This document shows, one piece after another, positions 24,168-32,402 of a DNA stretch of 64,000 nt. A program made the translations under genes and the position numbers. The stretch covers positions 152,813 through 216,812 of the forward strand of contig DVOU01000020.1 of assembly GCA_018713365.1 (NCBI GenBank). Direction: 5' to 3'. Positions within the stretch are counted from its first letter, which is position 1. The number at the start of each line of letters is the position of its first letter. The DNA is from Pullichristensenella excrementipullorum (GTDB lineage Bacteria; Bacillota; Clostridia; Christensenellales; Aristaeellaceae). The notes beneath the pieces were generated by a model, which saw nothing but the letters and a program-made list of their open reading frames with translations, had not been told where the DNA came from and did no database searches.

Positions 24168-25994
24168 ATCGCCGGGATGCAAAAAGTTCCACACATTCTC
24201 CGCCGCCGGGCGGTTCATGCCGGGTACGGCGCAAATTTCCTCCAGACTGGCCTTGCGCAGGGCCTCGACGCTTTTGAAGTGCGTCAGCAGCGCGCGGCGG
24301 CGCTTGTCGCCCACGCCGGGGATGGTCTCCAGCGCGCTGGCGACCGAATGGCGGCCGCGCAGCTGGCGGTGGTGGGTGATGGCGAAGCGGTGGGCCTCGT
24401 CGCGCAGGCGCTGGATCATGTGCAGCGCCGGGCTGGCGCGGTCGAGCAGCAGGCTTTCTTCGCGGTCCGGCAGCACGATCTCCTCAATGCGCTTGGCAAG
24501 GCCGAACATGGGGATGTCAAGGCCGAGGGCGTGCATGGCGTCCTGCGCCGCGGAGAGCTGGCCGCGGCCGCCGTCGATGAGGATGAGATCGGGCATTTCC
24601 CCGAATTTGCCCTCCGGCTCGCGCAGGCCGTGGGAGAGGCGGCGGGTGATGACCTCGTGCATGGAGGCAAAGTCGTTGGCGCCGACCACGGTCTTGATGC
24701 GGAAGTGGCGGTACTCCTTGCGCGCGGAGGCGCCGTCGATCATCACCACCATGGAGGCCACGGAGAGCGCGCCCTGCGTGTTGGAGATGTCGTAGCCCTC
24801 GATGCGGCGCGGGTAGGCGGCAAGGCCCAGCGCGCGCTGCAATTCCTGCGCCGCGCCCACGGTGCGCTCGCGGCTGCGGGAGAGCTTTTTGCGGCGCTTT
24901 TCCGCCTCGTCGCGGGCGTTTTTCTGCGCCATGGCCACCAATTTGCGCTTTTCGCCGCGCAGCGGGGTGAGGATGTAGGTGCGGCGGCCATGCAGTTCGC
25001 TCAAAAGCTGTTCCAATACGTCGCGCTCGGGCGGCTCGGCGGAGAGCAGCAGTTCCTGCGGGGGCATGTTCTCCGCATCGTAATACTGGAGGATGAACTG
25101 GAGGATGACCTCGCCCGGCGCTTCGGAGCCGCCGCCCTCCAGCACGTAGTGTTCCGAGCCGATGAGGCGGCCGGAGCGGATGAAGAGCATCTGGATGATG
25201 GCGTCGCTCTCCTCGGGCACCACGGCGATGACGTCCTGATCGCTTGCGTGGGTGGAGATGGCCTTCTGGCGCTGCATGACGTCCTCCACGGCGCGGATGC
25301 GGTCGCGGTAGACGGCGGCGCGCTCGTAGTTCATGGCTTTGGCGGCCTCGGCCATGCGCTCCTTGAGTTCAGCGAGTACAGGGCCGTCCTTGCCGGAGAG
25401 GAATTCCATGGCTCTGGCAAGCACGGCGTGATATTCCCCGGGCGTGGTCAGGCCCGCGCAGGGGGCGAGGCACTGGCCGATCTCGTGGTGGACGCAGGGG
25501 CGCTGGGGCTTCTCCGGGCGAATGACGCGGTTGCAGGTGCGGATGGGAAAGACCATGCGCGCCACATCCAGCACCTCGCGCACGGCGGTCGCGCCCTTGT
25601 AGGGGCCGAAGTAGCGCGCGCCGTCGCGGGCCTGCTTGCGCACCAGTTCCAGGCGCGGGTAGTCCTGGGCAAGGTCGACGCGGATGTAGGGAAAGTGCTT
25701 GTCGTCCTTGAGGAGGATGTTGTACTTGGGGCGGTAGCGCTTGATGAGGTTGAGTTCCAGCGCCAGCGCCTCCATCTCGCTGTCGACAAGCACGATGTCG
25801 AAATCGTCCACGCGCTCGACCATGGCCTGCACCTTGGGGGTGTGGTTTTTGCTGGACTGGAAGTACTGGCGCACGCGGTTTTTCAGATTCACCGCCTTGC
25901 CCACGTAGATGATCTGGCCGTGGGACTTCATCAGATAGCAGCCCGGCGAATCGGGCAGGTTTTTCAGTTTCAGGGCAAATTCTTCCGAACGCAC
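24165..25994 (-). CDS. uvrC: Excinuclease ABC subunit C
   Basis: 609 residues. GIY-YIG nuclease domain at the N-terminus (GCYLMKSHGQIIYVGKAVNL), central UVR motif, RNase H-like second nuclease (YDISNTQG, ILIDGGRGQL) and C-terminal helix-hairpin-helix pair (IPGVGDKRRRALL). It makes both incisions in nucleotide excision repair. The GTG at 25994 follows GGGGGGAG; a longer frame would overlap the PBP gene. uvrA and uvrB are not in the window. Confidence 0.95.
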   Translation of the reverse strand: MRSEEFALKLKNLPDSPGCYLMKSHGQIIYVGKAVNLKNRVRQYFQSSKNHTPKVQAMVERVDDFDIVLVDSEMEALALELNLIKRYRPKYNILLKDDKHFPYIRVDLAQDYPRLELVRKQARDGARYFGPYKGATAVREVLDVARMVFPIRTCNRVIRPEKPQRPCVHHEIGQCLAPCAGLTTPGEYHAVLARAMEFLSGKDGPVLAELKERMAEAAKAMNYERAAVYRDRIRAVEDVMQRQKAISTHASDQDVIAVVPEESDAIIQMLFIRSGRLIGSEHYVLEGGGSEAPGEVILQFILQYYDAENMPPQELLLSAEPPERDVLEQLLSELHGRRTYILTPLRGEKRKLVAMAQKNARDEAEKRRKKLSRSRERTVGAAQELQRALGLAAYPRRIEGYDISNTQGALSVASMVVMIDGASARKEYRHFRIKTVVGANDFASMHEVITRRLSHGLREPEGKFGEMPDLILIDGGRGQLSAAQDAMHALGLDIPMFGLAKRIEEIVLPDREESLLLDRASPALHMIQRLRDEAHRFAITHHRQLRGRHSVASALETIPGVGDKRRRALLTHFKSVEALRKASLEEICAVPGMNRPAAENVWNFLHPGD

Positions 25995-26007
25995 GCGCTT
26001 CTCCCCC

Positions 26008-27420
26008 CTATCCCACGACCTCGATGGCCTTTTCCAGCGCCTGCCGGGCGATGGGCGTGGCCACGGTGCTGCCCGCGCCGCCCTGTTCGACGACCACGGC
26101 CACGGCGTAGGGCTTGCTTTCATCGCGGATGAAGCCCACGAACCAGGCGTTGGTGGGCACGGATTTGTCGTCGCTGGTCTCGGCGGAGCCGGTCTTGCCG
26201 CAGACGGTGTAGCCGGAGATGGCCGCGCGCGAGGCGGTGCCGGACTGCACAGTTTCGTACATGGCGCGCGCGAGCAATTCGGCGGTAGCGGGCTGCATGG
26301 CCTGCCGGTAGACGCTGGTCTCCATGGTATGCGTGGATGCGCCCATGGAGTTTTCGATGCGCTTGACGAGTACGGGCTTCATCATCACGCCGCCATTGGC
26401 CACCGCGCCGGCGATCATCGCCATGTGCTGCGGGGTGGCGAGGACTTCGCCCTGCCCCACGCCCGCCCAGACCAGGCCGCCGGCGTTTTCGACGCTCTCC
26501 GGGAAGACGGAGTTGTAGATCATGAAATCGCCGAACTTGAAGTTCTCGTTGAAGCCAAAGTTCTCCGCCGTGGCGCGCAGGCGCTCGACGCCGAGCTGGT
26601 AGGCGAGCTTGCCGAAGGTGATGTTGCAGCTCTTGGTAAAGGCGGTGACGAGGTCCACTTCCCCATGCACCGCGCCGCCGGCGCAGACGATGGTGCCGCC
26701 CTCGTAATCCCACGAGCCGGAGCAGATGAACTTCTGGGAAAGCACGTTGGGGTCGGCCTCGATGGCCGAAGCGAGGGTGACGATCTTGAAGGTGGAGCCG
26801 GGCATGTAGAGGCCCTGCAGGCAGCGGTTCAAAAAGGCAGTGTCGGCGATGTCGTCGCCGTCGGTGGAGCCGTCGAGCAGGTCGGCGGGGTCATAGTCCG
26901 GCTTCGAGACCCAGGCAAGCACTTCGCCGGTCTTGTAGTTGATGACGCAGACCGCGCCGTTTTTGCCCTCGGGAAAGATGGAGGAGATGTAGGCCGTCAG
27001 TTCCCCGTCGATGGTCAGCTGGATGCTGGAGCCGACGCGCTCCTCGCCGGAAAAGGCCGAGCGCAGGCGGTCGAGGAGCGAGCCGGAGATGTTGAGGAGC
27101 GTGGAGGAATAGTAGTTTTCCACGCCCGTGCCGCTCATGCCCATCTGGTCGCCGATGGTCTGCGAGAGGGCGCGGCGGCTTTTTTCGTTGGTCAGGTACT
27201 GGCGCGTGCCGTCCGAAGCGGTGTGGGCCAGCAGGTTGCCGTCGCGGTCGGTGATGTCGCCCATGTGGGCGGTGGTGCCGTTGGAGCGGGTATTGTAGGG
27301 GCTGGACGCCCAGACGCTGCCCTCGGAATAGACCGTGTAGCCGTACCACGCGCCCAGACCGATGAAGAGGCAGACGATGAGCGTGCCGATGAGGCGCATC
27401 TTGCCGCGCAGTTCCTTCAC
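26008..27420 (-). CDS. Class B penicillin-binding protein
   Basis: 470 residues with one N-terminal membrane helix, a short pedestal and a transpeptidase domain: active Ser209 in GSTFK, KSCN, and Lys409 in CGKTGS. It cross-links peptidoglycan. The size and pairing resemble actinobacterial PbpA, which works with RodA. The GTG at 27420 overlaps the FtsW-like stop as GTGA, so the SEDS protein and its PBP partner are translationally coupled. Confidence 0.93.
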   Translation of the reverse strand: MKELRGKMRLIGTLIVCLFIGLGAWYGYTVYSEGSVWASSPYNTRSNGTTAHMGDITDRDGNLLAHTASDGTRQYLTNEKSRRALSQTIGDQMGMSGTGVENYYSSTLLNISGSLLDRLRSAFSGEERVGSSIQLTIDGELTAYISSIFPEGKNGAVCVINYKTGEVLAWVSKPDYDPADLLDGSTDGDDIADTAFLNRCLQGLYMPGSTFKIVTLASAIEADPNVLSQKFICSGSWDYEGGTIVCAGGAVHGEVDLVTAFTKSCNITFGKLAYQLGVERLRATAENFGFNENFKFGDFMIYNSVFPESVENAGGLVWAGVGQGEVLATPQHMAMIAGAVANGGVMMKPVLVKRIENSMGASTHTMETSVYRQAMQPATAELLARAMYETVQSGTASRAAISGYTVCGKTGSAETSDDKSVPTNAWFVGFIRDESKPYAVAVVVEQGGAGSTVATPIARQALEKAIEVVG

Positions 27421-28790
27421 GCACCCACCTCCTCGCGCAGTTCCAGATGGTCGATGTCGCGCGCCTCGTCCTCGGCGTTCATCGAGGAGATGCCCAGCAG
27501 GATGCCGAAGGAGAGGAACGTGCTTACCAGCGACGAGCCGCCCGAGGAGATCAGCGGCAGCGTCACGCCCGTGAGGGGGATGAGCTTGGTGTTGCCGCCG
27601 ACGATGAGCATCGTTTGCAACCCCAGCATGGCGACGATGCCGAAAGCCGCGAGCGAATGGAAGCTGGTGCGGGCGTTCATCGCCACCACCAGCCCGCGCA
27701 TGATGATAAGCACATACACCGCCAGCAGGCAGATGGAAAAGAGCAGGCCAAATTCCTCGGCGATGGCGGCGAAGATAAAGTCCGAGTGATAGAGGGGGAT
27801 GTTGCGCGGGCGGCCCAGCCCCAGCCCCATGCCGAACAGCCCGCCCGAGCCGATGGCCATCAGCGCCTGCACGATCTGGCCGCCGGAGCCGGTGGGGTCG
27901 CTCCACGGGTTTTGCCAGATGGCCACGCGCGTTTGCACATAGGGCACGAGTTTGTAGGCCAGCACCGAGCCGGCCACGCCCACGCCCAGCCCGCCGAGGG
28001 TGATGAGCCAGTTGGAGGTGGCCACAAAGTAGATCAGCAGCGTGGTGAGGAAATAGAGCAGCACCGCGCCCAGATCGCTCTGGATGAGCAGTATGCCGCA
28101 GCACAGGGCGGCAAAGCCGATGGCCGGCAGGCATTTCACAAAGCGCGGACGGCCGGAAAGCGCGGCGGCGAGGATGAGGATCAGCGCCGGCTTGATGAAC
28201 TCCGAGGGCTGGATGGTCAGTTTGTCCGGGATGATGGTGATCCAGTTGCGCGCGCCGTTGCGCACCTCGCCGATCACCCACAGCGAGGCCAGCGCGCACA
28301 GGCAGAGCGCCATGCCCGGCAGTATCCACCGCTTCCAGTGGCGCACAGAGCGGATGAAGACCACGCCCACGGCCATGGCCACGATGCCGGCGAGGGCGTA
28401 GATGGCCTGCGTCAGCGGCGTTATTTTGGCGCGGGCGATGTCCGAAAGCGTGATGATGCCCACCGAGCAGAGCAAAAGCGCGAGGATCAGTATGGCGCGG
28501 TCGATGGGCCAGAGGCGGCCAAAGGCCATCACCACCAGCCACGTCACCGCCGGCAGGGCAACGGCGAGGATCAGCGCCTGTGTGTCCACCGGCTTTTCCT
28601 GCAGGGAAATGAGCAGCATGGCCGTGAACTGAAAGAGCATCACCGCCGAGAGGAGCAGGCGGGTGTTCGAGCGCATCAGCGCCTTGCGCATGCCCTCGAT
28701 GTTGCTGCCGCGCGGGCGGGGCGGGGGCGCGTCGAAGACGGGCTCTGTGTCAAAGCCCGCGTCCGGCGTGAAGGGGTCGTATCCTTTCAT
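27417..28790 (-). CDS. FtsW/RodA/SpoVE family peptidoglycan polymerase
   Basis: 457 residues with about ten membrane helices, an acidic/proline-rich cytoplasmic N-terminus, and the SEDS signatures GARNWITI, PSEFIKPALI, DLGAVLLY, HSDFIFAAIAEEFGL and PLTGVTLPLISSGGSS. SEDS proteins polymerise lipid II glycans and act with a class B PBP, which is the next gene. Which of FtsW, RodA or SpoVE it is cannot be settled here. Its ATG shares one base with the FHA gene stop. Confidence 0.94.
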   Translation of the reverse strand: MKGYDPFTPDAGFDTEPVFDAPPPRPRGSNIEGMRKALMRSNTRLLLSAVMLFQFTAMLLISLQEKPVDTQALILAVALPAVTWLVVMAFGRLWPIDRAILILALLLCSVGIITLSDIARAKITPLTQAIYALAGIVAMAVGVVFIRSVRHWKRWILPGMALCLCALASLWVIGEVRNGARNWITIIPDKLTIQPSEFIKPALILILAAALSGRPRFVKCLPAIGFAALCCGILLIQSDLGAVLLYFLTTLLIYFVATSNWLITLGGLGVGVAGSVLAYKLVPYVQTRVAIWQNPWSDPTGSGGQIVQALMAIGSGGLFGMGLGLGRPRNIPLYHSDFIFAAIAEEFGLLFSICLLAVYVLIIMRGLVVAMNARTSFHSLAAFGIVAMLGLQTMLIVGGNTKLIPLTGVTLPLISSGGSSLVSTFLSFGILLGISSMNAEDEARDIDHLELREEVGA

Positions 28791-29557
28791 CAGAAGTTAT
28801 CCTCGTCAAGATCGTCGTCGAAAAAGAGGTCCCGCGCGCGCGGGGCAGGGCGCTGGGCGCGGGGCGCGGACGGCCCCGGGCGGGCGTTTTTGCCGCTGGG
28901 GCGCGCGCGTCCGCCGTCGCGGCGGGGCGCTTCCCGGCGGGGCCGCTGCGGGGCGCGGGGGCGTTCGGCCTCGGGCAAAGGCGCCTCTTCCCGCCACGAT
29001 CCGTCGGGGCGGGGCGCGGACCCCTCTCTCGGGCCGTCGTTGCGCGGCGGGCGCGGCGCGGTGAAAAGCTCGTCTTCCTGTCCGGCGTAGTCGCCGGCGC
29101 GGCCGGTGGCGTCGATCAGCACCAGCGTGAGGGTAATGGCGCCGATGGTGAAGCAGTCGCCATCGCGCAGGAGCAATTTGCGCGCGCGTTCGCCCTCGCC
29201 GTCGAGCAGCTTCGCGCCGGGGGCGGCGGTGAGGGAAAGCCCCTCCTCGGTCAGTTCAAAGCGGGCGTGGCGGGGACGCACCGAGGGATGGCGCACGCGC
29301 ACGTCCGCCGAGCGCGCGCTGCCCAGCGTGCCTTCGCGGATGACGGGATAGCGCATGCCGCGGCGGGCGCGGCCCTCGCCCTCCAGCACCACCAGTTCGC
29401 CGGAAAGGCCCGTCTGCGGCGAAAGGCGGCGCAGTTTGCGGGCGCGGCGGGCGTCGCGCACGGTCACGCGCCATGCGCGCAGCACGATGAGCAGAAACAG
29501 CCCCGCGAAGAAGTAGCGCGCCGCCAGCGCGAAGATCTCATACAGGCCGTCGCTCAC
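28790..29557 (-). CDS. Membrane-anchored FHA domain protein
   Basis: 255 residues: one N-terminal membrane helix, an FHA domain at about residues 65-150 (GTLGSARSADVRVRHPSVRP, RHARFE), and a long Arg/Pro-rich disordered tail ending in an acidic patch (DDDLDEDNF). FHA domains bind phosphothreonine. FHA-SEDS-PBP order recalls the mycobacterial fhaB-rodA-pbpA cluster, but no Ser/Thr kinase is in this window. The GTG at 29557 has AAGGAGGG upstream; the ATG at 29596 has none. Confidence 0.82.
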   Translation of the reverse strand: MSDGLYEIFALAARYFFAGLFLLIVLRAWRVTVRDARRARKLRRLSPQTGLSGELVVLEGEGRARRGMRYPVIREGTLGSARSADVRVRHPSVRPRHARFELTEEGLSLTAAPGAKLLDGEGERARKLLLRDGDCFTIGAITLTLVLIDATGRAGDYAGQEDELFTAPRPPRNDGPREGSAPRPDGSWREEAPLPEAERPRAPQRPRREAPRRDGGRARPSGKNARPGPSAPRAQRPAPRARDLFFDDDLDEDNF

Positions 29558-29591
29558 GCGCGCGCCCTCCTTCCCTATGATTTCCCTGTTT

Positions 29592-29600
29592 ATCATAGCA
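29592..29600 (-). promoter_or_regulatory. Extended -10 promoter of the FHA-FtsW-PBP-uvrC operon
   Basis: Minus strand TGC-TATGAT. No convincing -35. It gives a 5' leader of about 30 bases to the GTG at 29557. Confidence 0.45.
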
Positions 29601-29688
29601 TGAACGTGTTAAATTCCCGTTGAAAATCGCCGTGAACGAAAAATGCCGCATTTTTCCCGCGCCGCGCGCGCCGTTCCATGATATAATA

Positions 29689-29697
29689 CATTGGGTA
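29689..29697 (+). promoter_or_regulatory. Extended -10 promoter of the TauE-like gene
   Basis: TGA-TATAAT (29689-29697), 12 bases upstream of the start codon region, so the leader is very short. No -35 hexamer is visible in the G+C-rich sequence before it. Confidence 0.45.
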
Positions 29698-29709
29698 GGT
29701 GGTTTCATT

Positions 29710-30474
29710 ATGGAAGTAACGACCGCGATGTATCTGACGGTCTGTCCCCTGATCTTTCTGGCCTCGCTGGTGGACGCCATCGGCGGGGGCGGCGGGCTGA
29801 TCTCGCTGCCGGCCTATTATCTGGCGGGATTGCCGCCGACGCTGGCGGCGGGCACCAACAAGCTCTCGGCCTGCTTTGGCACGCTGGTGGCCACGCTGCG
29901 CTTCGGCAAGGGCCATCGCCTGCTTCTGTGGCCGGCGCTGCTGGGCGTGGCGGGGGCGCTGCCGGGGTCGTTTTTCGGCGCGGAACTGCTCAAGACCATG
30001 AGCGAGGAGACCATCCGCACCATCATGCTCATCGGCGTGCCGGTGATGGCGCTGGTGGTAGCCTTCAAGCGCGACGCCCCGGCAAAGCCGCGGAACATGA
30101 CGCGGGGAAGTTACGCCATGTGCTTCGGCGTGGGGCTGGTGTGCGGCTTTCACGACGGCTTTTTCGGCCCCGGCGCCGGCACGCTGATGATCATGCTGTT
30201 CACCTGGGTGGCGGGCATGGACATGGTGACGGCCTCCGGCACGGCCAAGCCGGTCAACCTCGCCTCCAACCTCGCCTCGCTGACCTCGTTCCTGCTCAGC
30301 GGCGACGTGCTTTTCCGCCTCGCCGCGCCGGCCATCGTCTGTTCCATCGCCGGCGGCTGGGTCGGCTCGAAGCTGGCCATGCGCGTGGGCGCGCGGCTGA
30401 TCCGCTTCGTGATGCTGGGCGTGCTGGTTCTTCTGGTGGGCAAGCTCGCGTATGAATGGCTCGTCGCCGCGTGA
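29710..30474 (+). CDS. TauE/SafE family permease
   Basis: 254 residues, about eight membrane helices in two similar halves. The family motifs GGGGGLISLPA and GFHDGFFGPGAGTLM are clear. Members export or import small anions such as sulfite or sulfoacetate; the substrate here is unknown. TAGGTGG precedes the ATG at 29710. Confidence 0.88.
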   Translation: MEVTTAMYLTVCPLIFLASLVDAIGGGGGLISLPAYYLAGLPPTLAAGTNKLSACFGTLVATLRFGKGHRLLLWPALLGVAGALPGSFFGAELLKTMSEETIRTIMLIGVPVMALVVAFKRDAPAKPRNMTRGSYAMCFGVGLVCGFHDGFFGPGAGTLMIMLFTWVAGMDMVTASGTAKPVNLASNLASLTSFLLSGDVLFRLAAPAIVCSIAGGWVGSKLAMRVGARLIRFVMLGVLVLLVGKLAYEWLVAA

Positions 30475-30479
30475 ACCGT

Positions 30480-30508
30480 TTGACCGCCGGATACGTCTAT
30501 ATTATTAC
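30480..30508 (+). promoter_or_regulatory. Promoter of the SpoIID-like gene
   Basis: TTGACC (30480-30485), 17 bases, TATTAC (30503-30508); the -10 is weak. Confidence 0.5.
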
Positions 30509-30532
30509 AAGTATGAACGTGGGAGGGTCTTC

Positions 30533-32320
30533 ATGCAGTTGCATTTCCGGCGCGCCGTAAGCGCGCTCCTGGCCCTTGCGCTGCTCGCTTCTTCGCCGGC
30601 GCTGGCGCTGGGCTTCATCTTCGGCGAAGGGACGGACGCGCCCGCCGCCTCGGCCATCGAGGACGACGGCATGCTGCGCGTGTATCTGAAATCGCTGGGC
30701 GACCCGGCCTCGCTGGGGATGACGCTGGCCGGCTCCTACACCGTGGAGGGCGACCGCGGCTTCCGCTTTGACCGCGACACCGCCATCGTGCTGGCCGCGG
30801 ACGGCGAGAGCGTGCTGCTGAGCGTGGGCGGCCTCACCATCGACATGGGGCCTTCGCTGACGCTGACGCGGCAGGCCGTGACCGACGGCGGCGAGAACGG
30901 CATCTACATCCACGAATCGGAGAAGGACACGCTCTACGAGGGCGACCTGAGCGTTTCTGTGCAGGACGGCGGGCTGCGCTGCATACTCACCATCCACATC
31001 GAGGACTACCTCAAGGGCGTGGTGGCCTACGAAATGAGCGATTCCTTCCCGCTGGAGGCGCTCAAGGCGCAGGCCGTGGCCGCGCGCACCTACGCCATGG
31101 GCCGCAAGTGGGTCAGCGCCACGCGCGATTACGACGTGGTGGACACCACGCAGGACCAGGTGTACAAGGGGCTGGACGCGGACTATGTCAACGTCATCGC
31201 TGCGGTGGAGGCCACGCGCGGCGTGGTGGGCACCTACAACGGCGGCTTCGCCATGTGCTACTACACCGCCAGCAACGGCGGGCAGACGGCGCTGGCCACC
31301 GACATCTGGGGCGGCGAGGGCGATTACGGCTATCTGGACATGGTGGACGACCCCTACGATCTGGAAAATCCCGCGAGCCTTGTAAACAGCGTCACATTCC
31401 AGAGCGACGTTTCCGACAACGCCGCGCTGAAGGCGATGCTGGAAGAGGGCCTCGCGGCGCTGAACCTGCCCTATGAGGACGTGGCGCTGGAGAGCGTCGT
31501 TTCCATCGAGGCGGTGGAGCCGAAGTTCGAGGGCAGTTATATGTACACGAAGCTGCGCTTCACGCTCTCGGTCTCGGCGATGCTGGAGGGCTGGTACGCG
31601 CAGGAGGGCGACAGCTACGCGCCGCTGTTCCCGGACGGCTCGGAGTTTTCCGGGGAGATGCTTTCCTCAGCCACGGGGCTGGCGCTGGCGCGGCGGGGAC
31701 GGCTGGGGCTGCCCTACGTCTACCGCGAGGGGCGCGAGGTGCTGCCGGAAACGGTGACGGTGGAGCTGTCCGTGTACGACCAGATCAAGGACGGGCTTTC
31801 GCTGGGGCTGAACGGCGGCGACTACGAACTGGTCAGCGTGACGCGGGAAGAGGACGGCCGCTTCACCATCTCCATGCGCCGCTTCGGCCACGGCGTGGGC
31901 ATGAGCCAGCGCGGGGCGCAGTGGATGGCCGGGGAATACGGCATGGACTATATCGAGATCCTCAACTTCTACTACCCCGGCATGACGCTGGAGACCATCG
32001 ACTGGCCCGAGGTGGAGCTGACGCCGCTGGAGGAGCTGCCCGAGAGCATCGGCTCGGCGCGCCCGCGGCCCACGCCCACCCCCACCCCCGCGCCGCTGCC
32101 GGCGCTGGAGGAGGGCGAATACTACGCCACCGTGGAACTGGAGACGCGCTCTTCCTCGCTGAATGTGCGTCAGCAGCCCTCGACGAGCGCGCGCATCGTC
32201 GCCGCGCTGGACTACGGCCGGCGCGTGATCGTCTGCGAAGACGCGGGCGACGGCTGGGTGCGCATCCGCACCGCGGAGCTGGAGGGCTATGTGAAGCTGG
32301 AATACCTGAAAGCGGAATGA
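30533..32320 (+). CDS. Secreted SpoIID/LytB-type protein with SH3 domain
   Basis: 595 residues: signal peptide, a SpoIID domain (DYLKGVVAYEMSDSFPLEAL, KAQAVAARTYA and later FGHGVGMSQRGAQWMA), a Pro/Thr linker (PRPTPTPTPAPLP) and a C-terminal bacterial SH3 domain (SSLNVRQQPSTSARIVAALD). SpoIID is a lytic transglycosylase of denuded glycans in spore engulfment; LytB-like relatives act in vegetative cells. The SH3 domain suggests wall targeting. The family Glu (AYEM) is present. The next gene encodes another secreted protein, perhaps of the same unit. Confidence 0.88.
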   Translation: MQLHFRRAVSALLALALLASSPALALGFIFGEGTDAPAASAIEDDGMLRVYLKSLGDPASLGMTLAGSYTVEGDRGFRFDRDTAIVLAADGESVLLSVGGLTIDMGPSLTLTRQAVTDGGENGIYIHESEKDTLYEGDLSVSVQDGGLRCILTIHIEDYLKGVVAYEMSDSFPLEALKAQAVAARTYAMGRKWVSATRDYDVVDTTQDQVYKGLDADYVNVIAAVEATRGVVGTYNGGFAMCYYTASNGGQTALATDIWGGEGDYGYLDMVDDPYDLENPASLVNSVTFQSDVSDNAALKAMLEEGLAALNLPYEDVALESVVSIEAVEPKFEGSYMYTKLRFTLSVSAMLEGWYAQEGDSYAPLFPDGSEFSGEMLSSATGLALARRGRLGLPYVYREGREVLPETVTVELSVYDQIKDGLSLGLNGGDYELVSVTREEDGRFTISMRRFGHGVGMSQRGAQWMAGEYGMDYIEILNFYYPGMTLETIDWPEVELTPLEELPESIGSARPRPTPTPTPAPLPALEEGEYYATVELETRSSSLNVRQQPSTSARIVAALDYGRRVIVCEDAGDGWVRIRTAELEGYVKLEYLKAE

Positions 32321-32326
32321 CAAGGC

Positions 32327-32355
32327 CCGGGGCGAGGGCGCGTCCTTCGCCCCGG
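32327..32355 (+). other. Hairpin in the spoIID-protease gap
   Basis: CCGGGGCGA / TCGCCCCGG, perfect 9-base stem with an 11-base loop and no T-run. It may weaken, but probably does not stop, transcription into the next gene. Confidence 0.45.
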
Positions 32356-32402
32356 CGGCAGACACGCAGGCACAGCGGCGGCCCGGCCGCCCCGGAGGAC
32401 AC

